Assembly: GCF_900103225.1 (NCBI RefSeq)
Contig: NZ_FNJH01000001.1
Coordinates: forward strand, 62,001-126,000
Reading direction: 5' to 3'
Source of the DNA: Pseudomonas congelans
Lineage (GTDB): Bacteria; Pseudomonadota; Gammaproteobacteria; Pseudomonadales; Pseudomonadaceae
Length of the DNA stretch: 64,000 nucleotides
The translations under genes were made by a program, and so were the position numbers. The notes under the pieces are model-generated. The model worked only from the letters and a program-made list of their open reading frames with translations, had not been told where the DNA came from and did not search any database. Within the stretch, counting starts at the first letter, position 1; each line of letters starts with the position of its first letter. Of the stretch, positions 59,547 to 64,000 are shown piece after piece.

Positions 59547-60727
59547 GTCATTGCCTTGTCTGCAGTAAAAGGAACGATGGCGCGCAGTCGGGTGCCGTGC
59601 CCGGGCCGACTGACGCAGGTCAGACGGCCACCGAGCAGGCTGGCGCGCTCCTGCATGGCCACCAGGCCCAGTTTCTGAACGCCTTTGCCATTAAACGGGG
59701 TGTGTGTGATGAAACCACTGCCGTTGTCTTCCAGCCGCAGTGAAATGTGCTCTTCACTCAGTTCCAGGGCCAATTCTACGCGGCCTGCACTGGCGTGTTT
59801 GAGCACATTGTTGATGCCTTCCTGGGCAATACGGAACAGGGCGATTTCCAGATGGCTGGGCAGGCGGGTCATGGACCGCGACTGCCAGTGCACCGCGACT
59901 CCGGCTTCGCGCAACCGGTCGGCCTCCTTGTCGACCGCCTGCAGCAGTCCGAAATCGTCCAGCACGCTCGGCCGCAGGCCGCTGATCAGTTGTCGACCTT
60001 CACCCACGCAGTGCTGTGCCAGCTTGAGAATGGCCTGCAGGTCTGCGTTCAGCGGCTCGGGCAGGTCCGGACAGCGACCGGCAAAACCCTGCAATCGCTG
60101 GTGCAGACCGGCCAGTGTCTGAGCCAGTCCATCATGCAGGTCGTATGCCATGCGTTTGCGTTCGTCTTCCTGAGCAGTAAACAGCTGGCGGACCAGTTCG
60201 GACATGGTCTGCTCTCTGACCACCAGCGCGTCAAGCAGCCGATTGTTTTCCAGATGTGCCGCCAGCAACGTCGCCAGCAATTGCAGTGACTCGATGTCCT
60301 CGTTGTCCGGCGCATTGATGCCCACGCTGTTGGCCAGCAGCAGGGTGCCGAAAGAGCCTTCGTCGGCGCCGCGCAACGGTAACAGCAGCATGCACGGCAG
60401 GGCGGTATCGGGCCGCTCCAGCCATTGCGGGCCAATGGCCAGCGGGTCGGCAGCGGTTTCAAGCGTAGCGAGGCGTTCTGCACTGCCATGACTGGCGGTG
60501 GTCTGCACACCGTCGTCGGCACTCCATTCCAGCAACAGGCCATGGTCCATCGCCACGAATGCGCACGCGCGTTGCAGTACGCGCTGGCGCATGGCTTGAG
60601 GTGGCAGATGGGTCAGCTCCTGACCGGTATCCACCAGCAGGCGAAGACGTGCGGCGCGGCTTTGCGACTGGCGATACTGGTTGCGGATGGCCAGTGCGCT
60701 TGCCGGATCAAGGGGAGGACTTTGCAT
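59543..60727 (-). CDS. GAF-domain NarX-type sensor histidine kinase
   Basis: A 394-residue soluble kinase. GAF-like sensor residues 35-170 (VLQRACAFVAMDHGLLLEWSADD...MLLLPLRGADEGSFGTLLLAN) are followed by HisKA_3 (ERKRMAYDLHDGLAQTLAGLHQRLQG) and the HATPase (RIAQEGINNVLKHASA, EDNGSGF, GLVAMQERASLLGG). First gene of the four-gene operon. The upstream 190 bp holds its promoter and that of the divergent secreted gene. Signal unknown. Confidence 0.9.
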   Translation of the reverse strand: MQSPPLDPASALAIRNQYRQSQSRAARLRLLVDTGQELTHLPPQAMRQRVLQRACAFVAMDHGLLLEWSADDGVQTTASHGSAERLATLETAADPLAIGPQWLERPDTALPCMLLLPLRGADEGSFGTLLLANSVGINAPDNEDIESLQLLATLLAAHLENNRLLDALVVREQTMSELVRQLFTAQEDERKRMAYDLHDGLAQTLAGLHQRLQGFAGRCPDLPEPLNADLQAILKLAQHCVGEGRQLISGLRPSVLDDFGLLQAVDKEADRLREAGVAVHWQSRSMTRLPSHLEIALFRIAQEGINNVLKHASAGRVELALELSEEHISLRLEDNGSGFITHTPFNGKGVQKLGLVAMQERASLLGGRLTCVSRPGHGTRLRAIVPFTADKAMT

Positions 60728-60919
60728 GGGGTGCTCCAGCGAGGGTTGATGCCCGCGCGGGCATAACAGAAGTCAGGCTATTAGAACTGTATCAGGAGGT
60801 GAAGCCCATCTGCCGATCGGCATACACAGTTAACCCCGGTTGGCCGATGGCGAGCCGTGGCGGGGAGGGCAAAGTGGCACTCACTGAATCCCTGAACAGA
60901 TCCCCGTAGGAGAGTAGCG

Positions 60920-61444
60920 ATGAAAACGAAATTGACCGCCCTGGCCCTGTTGCTGGCTGTAAGTGCACCGATGGTTCAAGCTGCTGCCGAGCCGTCCGGC
61001 TATACCTACCGCATGGTGGCCGAGACGCCAAGCAATGTGAACGACAAGGAAATCGCCGGTCTGTTTGATCGCTGGAACAAGGCCCTGCAAACCGGAAACT
61101 CCACTACCGTCGCATCTTTGTACACGCCGGACGCTGTCCTGCAGCCTACGGTCTCCAACAAGGTGCGTGCCACTCCGGCAGAGATCAAGGATTACTTCGA
61201 TAAGTTCCTGGCGCTCAAGCCGGTTGGCGAGATCAACTACCGGGAGATTCGTCGCCTGGGGCCGGACGCCGCTGCGGACAACGGTGTCTACACCTTCACG
61301 TTGACGGCTCCGGACGGCAAAAAGACCAAGGTACAGGCACGCTATTCGTTTCTTTATCACCGCGTCGGCAACGAGTGGAAGATTCTCAACCACCACTCCT
61401 CGGCGATGCCGGAAGTGCAGCCCGAGTACCAGGTCAGCCGCTGA
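60920..61444 (+). CDS. Exported NTF2-like (SgcJ/CaMKII-association-type) protein
   Basis: A 174-residue protein with a signal peptide (MKTKLTALALLLAVSAPMVQAAA) and an NTF2-like cone fold: EIAGLFDRWNKALQTGNSTTVASLYTPDAVLQPTVSN, TPAEIKDYFDKFLALKP, VQARYSFLYHRVGNEWKILNHHSSAMPE. The HHSS ending is characteristic of the CaMKII-association-domain-like group. The role is unknown; binding of a small molecule or oligomeric scaffolding is usual. GTAGGAGAGTAGCG precedes the ATG. It ends before a strong terminator. Confidence 0.82.
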   Translation: MKTKLTALALLLAVSAPMVQAAAEPSGYTYRMVAETPSNVNDKEIAGLFDRWNKALQTGNSTTVASLYTPDAVLQPTVSNKVRATPAEIKDYFDKFLALKPVGEINYREIRRLGPDAAADNGVYTFTLTAPDGKKTKVQARYSFLYHRVGNEWKILNHHSSAMPEVQPEYQVSR

Positions 61445-61470
61445 TCTGTCGTCGGCCAGGCTGAAAACAA

Positions 61471-61503
61471 AAAATCCGGAGCACGTGCTCCGGATTTTTT
61501 TTG
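61471..61503. terminator. Bidirectional terminator
   Basis: A perfect 14-bp palindrome (AAAATCCGGAGCAC / GTGCTCCGGATTTT) with further T residues, between the NTF2-like gene and pvdS. Confidence 0.85.
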
Positions 61504-61523
61504 TCTGCCAGGACCGCTCGCTA

Positions 61524-62060
61524 TCAGGCTTCGGCCTGGGCGCCATTGACCTTGCGGCAATGAATCAGCGCATCGCGGATCATGAAGTTGACCAGCGTCG
61601 GCGACACACCCAGTTCCTTGGCGATGTCCTTTTGCGGCACGCCGTGCAGGCGGTACATCTCGAACGCATAGCGGGTACGCGGCGGCAACTCGGTCAGGGC
61701 GTCGGCAATTTTCTCCAGGCTGGAGAAATTGATGTGCGAGATTTCCGGCGAGGCACCCTGAATCACCACGTTCAGCCCCTCGGCCTCGGGGCCGGTGTAT
61801 TTCTGTTCCAGCGCCTGTTTGCGGTAATGATCGATGGCCAGGTTGCGCACGATCTGAAACAGGTAACTGAGCTGTGCCTTGAAGGTCAGTGTGGCCTGCG
61901 GTGCCGAGCGCAGTCTGAAAAAGGCATCCTGCACGACGTCTTCGGCGCGCGAGCGGCAACCCACGATGCGGGCCGCAATCTTGACCAGCAGCAAGTAGTT
62001 ATCGACGAATGCCTGGAGTAAGGGTGAGTCGCACTTACTTGTGATTACGTGTTCCGTCAT
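61524..62060 (-). CDS. pvdS: Extracytoplasmic-function sigma factor PvdS
   Basis: A 178-residue iron-starvation sigma factor. Region 2 is LLLVKIAARIVGCRSRAEDVVQDAFFRLRS...LSYLFQIVRNLAIDHYRK; region 4 is LPPRTRYAFEMYRLHGVPQKDIAKELGVSPTLVNFMIRDALIHCRK. This is the pattern of PvdS rather than FecI-like factors, and the pvdG-pvdL neighbours confirm it. It directs RNA polymerase to pyoverdine promoters and is repressed by Fur. The ATG at 62060 with AAGGTG is preferred to a GTG at 62069. A Fur box lies 83 bp upstream. Confidence 0.95.
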   Translation of the reverse strand: MTEHVITSKCDSPLLQAFVDNYLLLVKIAARIVGCRSRAEDVVQDAFFRLRSAPQATLTFKAQLSYLFQIVRNLAIDHYRKQALEQKYTGPEAEGLNVVIQGASPEISHINFSSLEKIADALTELPPRTRYAFEMYRLHGVPQKDIAKELGVSPTLVNFMIRDALIHCRKVNGAQAEA

Positions 62061-62142
62061 GGAATTCACCTTGCTGCTTTAACAATGGAGGGGGAGGGCC
62101 GCATGGAGGGGGCAGCACCATCACATGGGGCGACAAATTAGC

Positions 62143-62161
62143 CTTAATGATAATTATTGTC
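62143..62161. promoter_or_regulatory. Fur box upstream of pvdS
   Basis: CTTAATGATAATTATTGTC matches the 19-bp Fur consensus at 15 positions. It is placed to repress pvdS when iron is sufficient. Confidence 0.85.
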
Positions 62162-62233
62162 AAATGCGAAAGCCAATCAGCGCACTTTAAAAGGGCGCTT
62201 TTGTCGTGCATGTCCTCGCCGCGTGCATCCGCC

Positions 62234-62257
62234 TAATTATTTGCAGACGCCATCCGT
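62234..62257 (+). promoter_or_regulatory. PvdS-dependent (iron-starvation) promoter of pvdG
   Basis: TAATT-N16-CGT matches the PvdS promoter pattern TAAAT-N16-CGT except at one base. It lies 120 bp before the pvdG ATG. Positions 62061-62377 hold no gene besides these control sites. Confidence 0.75.
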
Positions 62258-62377
62258 TCTCATTGGTGACAGGCCCGACCACGGTTGCGGCCAGGGAATA
62301 CCTCAGGAGAACCCCATGCGTTCCGATCACGTGCATCGCCGCTTTTACATCCGCGCCCACAGCCGGACGGTTTCGAT

Positions 62378-63136
62378 ATGAGCACGCCGGTGAGCCTGAC
62401 GCTGTTCTGTCTGCCTTATTCCGGGGCCAGCGCGATGTTCTACAGCCCCTGGCGGCGCAAATTGCCGGAGTGGCTGAACGTGCGCCCGCTGGAGCTTCCC
62501 GGTCGAGGCATGCGCATGGACGAGCCATTGCAGACCGACATCGTGCAGTTGGCCAATCATCTGGCCGATGAAATCAGTGCCGAACTGGACAAGCCCTATG
62601 CGCTGTTTGGCCACAGTCTGGGCGGGCTGCTGGCCTTTGAGCTGGCGCACGCCCTGCGCGAGCGCGGTCTGCCTGTACCGCTGGCGCTGTTCGCGTCGGC
62701 GACTGCCGGCCCGGTGCGCCGCGACGTCAGCGAATACGCCGCCGCCAAGACCGATGCGCAGCTGCTCGACCGATTGCGCACGTTAAAAGGCACCAGCGAA
62801 AACGTCATTGCCAACCAGGAACTCATGCAGTTGATGCTGCCGATCCTGCGCGCCGATTTTCTACTCTGCGGCAGCTTTGTGTATGGCAGGCGCGAGCCGC
62901 TCAGCGTGCCGATCCATGTCTTTGGCGGCAAGCAGGACAGCATCGGCGTCGAGGAGCTGCTCGACTGGCAGGAAGAGACCTGCACCGGTTTCTCTCTGGA
63001 CATGTTCGAGGGCCATCACTTTTACCTGGTCGACGAGCAAACGCAGCTGCTTCGTCTACTGCGGCGCTACTGCGAACAGCACCTGGCACGTTGGCGCAAT
63101 AGCGCGTCACGGCAAATGAACCGGGCCGCCGGTTGA
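62378..63136 (+). CDS. pvdG: Pyoverdine type II thioesterase PvdG
   Basis: A 252-residue alpha/beta hydrolase of the type II thioesterase group. LFCLPYSGASAMFYSPWRRKLP opens the protein, the nucleophile elbow is FGHSLGGLLAFELA, and the triad is closed by the Asp in FGGKQDSIG and His in FEGHHFYL. Type II thioesterases clear wrongly primed carrier domains on NRPS lines. The ATG at 62378 (MSTPVSLTLF) is preferred to 62285. It precedes pvdL by 95 bp, under a PvdS promoter. Confidence 0.9.
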   Translation: MSTPVSLTLFCLPYSGASAMFYSPWRRKLPEWLNVRPLELPGRGMRMDEPLQTDIVQLANHLADEISAELDKPYALFGHSLGGLLAFELAHALRERGLPVPLALFASATAGPVRRDVSEYAAAKTDAQLLDRLRTLKGTSENVIANQELMQLMLPILRADFLLCGSFVYGRREPLSVPIHVFGGKQDSIGVEELLDWQEETCTGFSLDMFEGHHFYLVDEQTQLLRLLRRYCEQHLARWRNSASRQMNRAAG

Positions 63137-63231
63137 CCCTGTTTGCCCCACGCGCGGCCTCCTTGCGGGGCGCGCGTCTTTTTTGAAATTCAGATTTTAT
63201 CTGGCACGCCGAATCTAGCAGGAACCCCATC

Positions 63232-64000
63232 ATGGATGCGTTTGAACTCCCCGACACTCTGGCTCAGGCGCTTCAGCGTCGCGCCTTGCATACGCCGGAT
63301 CGGCTGGCGCTGCGTTTTCTCACCGATGAGAAAGACCAGGGCCTGGTGTTGACCTACCGTGATCTGGACCTGCGCGCGCGGACCATCGCTGCTGCGCTGC
63401 AATGCCAGGCCGTGCCGGGGGACCGGGCGATTTTGCTGTTCCATAGCGGGCCCGACTACGTCGCGGCGTTCTTCGGCTGCCTGTATGCCGGGATCATTGC
63501 CGTGCCGGCTTATCCGCCGGAATCCAGCCGCCGTCATCACCAGGAGCGCCTGCTGTCGATCATCGCCGATGCCGAGCCGCGTCTGCTGCTGACCGGCTCC
63601 GATTTGCAGCCTGCCTTAATGCAGATGGACGAGCTGTCCGCCGCCGAGGCGCCGCCACTGCTCTGTGTCGATACGTTGCCTGCTGCCCCGGCACAAGACT
63701 GGCAGGGTCCGCAGCTGCAGGCCGACGATATCGCGTTCCTGCAATACACCTCGGGCTCGACCGCACTGCCCAAGGGCGTGCAGGTCACACACGGCAACCT
63801 GGTCGCCAACGAGTTGTTGATCCGCCACGGCTTCGGCATCGACGTCAACCCGGACGACGTGATTGTCAGCTGGCTGCCGCTGTACCACGACATGGGCCTG
63901 ATCGGCGGCTTGCTGCAGCCGATTTTCAGCGGCGTCCCGTGCATCCTCATGGCCCCCGCGTACTTCCTTGCACGGCCATTGCGCTGGCTGGAAGCGATCA
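63232..64000 (+). CDS. pvdL: Pyoverdine peptide synthetase PvdL, N-terminal part
   Basis: The first 256 codons of PvdL, cut by the window end. The visible part is the N-terminal half of an acyl-AMP ligase: LTYRDLDLRARTIAAALQ, FLQYTSGSTALPKGVQVTHGNL (the P-loop-like adenylation motif A3) and VSWLPLYHDMGLIGGLLQPIFSG, the acyl-ligase type rather than an amino-acid adenylation domain. PvdL starts pyoverdine by loading a fatty acid, then builds the chromophore tripeptide. AGGAACCCC precedes the ATG. Confidence 0.93.
   Translation, partial: MDAFELPDTLAQALQRRALHTPDRLALRFLTDEKDQGLVLTYRDLDLRARTIAAALQCQAVPGDRAILLFHSGPDYVAAFFGCLYAGIIAVPAYPPESSRRHHQERLLSIIADAEPRLLLTGSDLQPALMQMDELSAAEAPPLLCVDTLPAAPAQDWQGPQLQADDIAFLQYTSGSTALPKGVQVTHGNLVANELLIRHGFGIDVNPDDVIVSWLPLYHDMGLIGGLLQPIFSGVPCILMAPAYFLARPLRWLEAI

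Noticed and set aside
1..64000. CRISPR array or rRNA operon
   Set aside because: No regularly spaced direct repeats and no rRNA-like stretch were seen on reading through.

Overview
The window comes from a fluorescent pseudomonad, most likely of the Pseudomonas syringae group. The main reasons are the start of a pyoverdine locus (pvdS, pvdG, pvdL), the neighbourhoods mfd-gap, sthA-lolCDE and queF-mlaA-rssBC-tal-dusA, which I recall from other Pseudomonas chromosomes, a DUF1652 gene, and high GC content. No ribosomal RNA operon and no CRISPR array are present.

Layout. (1) 1-7.0 kb holds housekeeping and small genes: a class I glutamine amidotransferase, CorA, a crotonase, an EthD-like protein, small periplasmic proteins (DUF4124, cytochrome c, a stand-alone STN domain), a cupin and DUF1652. 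(2) 7.0-20.0 kb looks like a tRNA-anchored genomic island. The 3' end of tRNA-Ser(GGA) at 19965-20054 is repeated as a 19-bp direct repeat at 7034-7052. Inside are a Septu-type defence pair (AAA ATPase plus HNH nuclease), an IS1182-like transposase broken by an in-frame stop, several small orphan genes including a CPCC protein, palindromic mobile-element remnants, and a complete deoxyribose catabolic set (deoC, deoR, deoX, deoP, deoK) with DeoR-type palindromes. No integrase is visible. (3) 20-42 kb is core: an SDR, a cysteine hydrolase, an SNF2 helicase with a SWIM finger, csiV, mfd, a long GAPDH, two MFS carriers, an ApbE-like flavin transferase, sthA, a glycerophosphodiesterase, a PilZ protein, lolC-lolD-lolE and queF. 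(4) 42-56 kb has a HAD-like protein that has lost its catalytic residues, an MlaA-like protein, a PilZ protein, rssB-rssC, transaldolase, an STN-containing TonB-dependent siderophore receptor, an M20 carboxypeptidase, an SOS-boxed UmuD-like protein without its catalytic dyad, an RsbRD-type histidine kinase, a PEP-mutase-like protein, dusA and a universal stress protein. (5) 56-60.7 kb is a four-gene overlapping phosphorelay operon. (6) 60.9-64 kb holds a secreted NTF2-like protein and then the pyoverdine genes, with a Fur box near pvdS and a PvdS-type promoter before pvdG. pvdL runs off the end.

How the genes work together. In the island, DeoP would import deoxyribose, DeoK phosphorylate it and DeoC split deoxyribose-5-phosphate, under DeoR control at two sites. 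LolCDE and MlaA serve outer-membrane biogenesis. The 56-60.7 kb operon is a stand-alone signalling module. PvdS drives pvdG and pvdL when iron is low. All functions are read from sequence motifs and remembered families; no searches were run.
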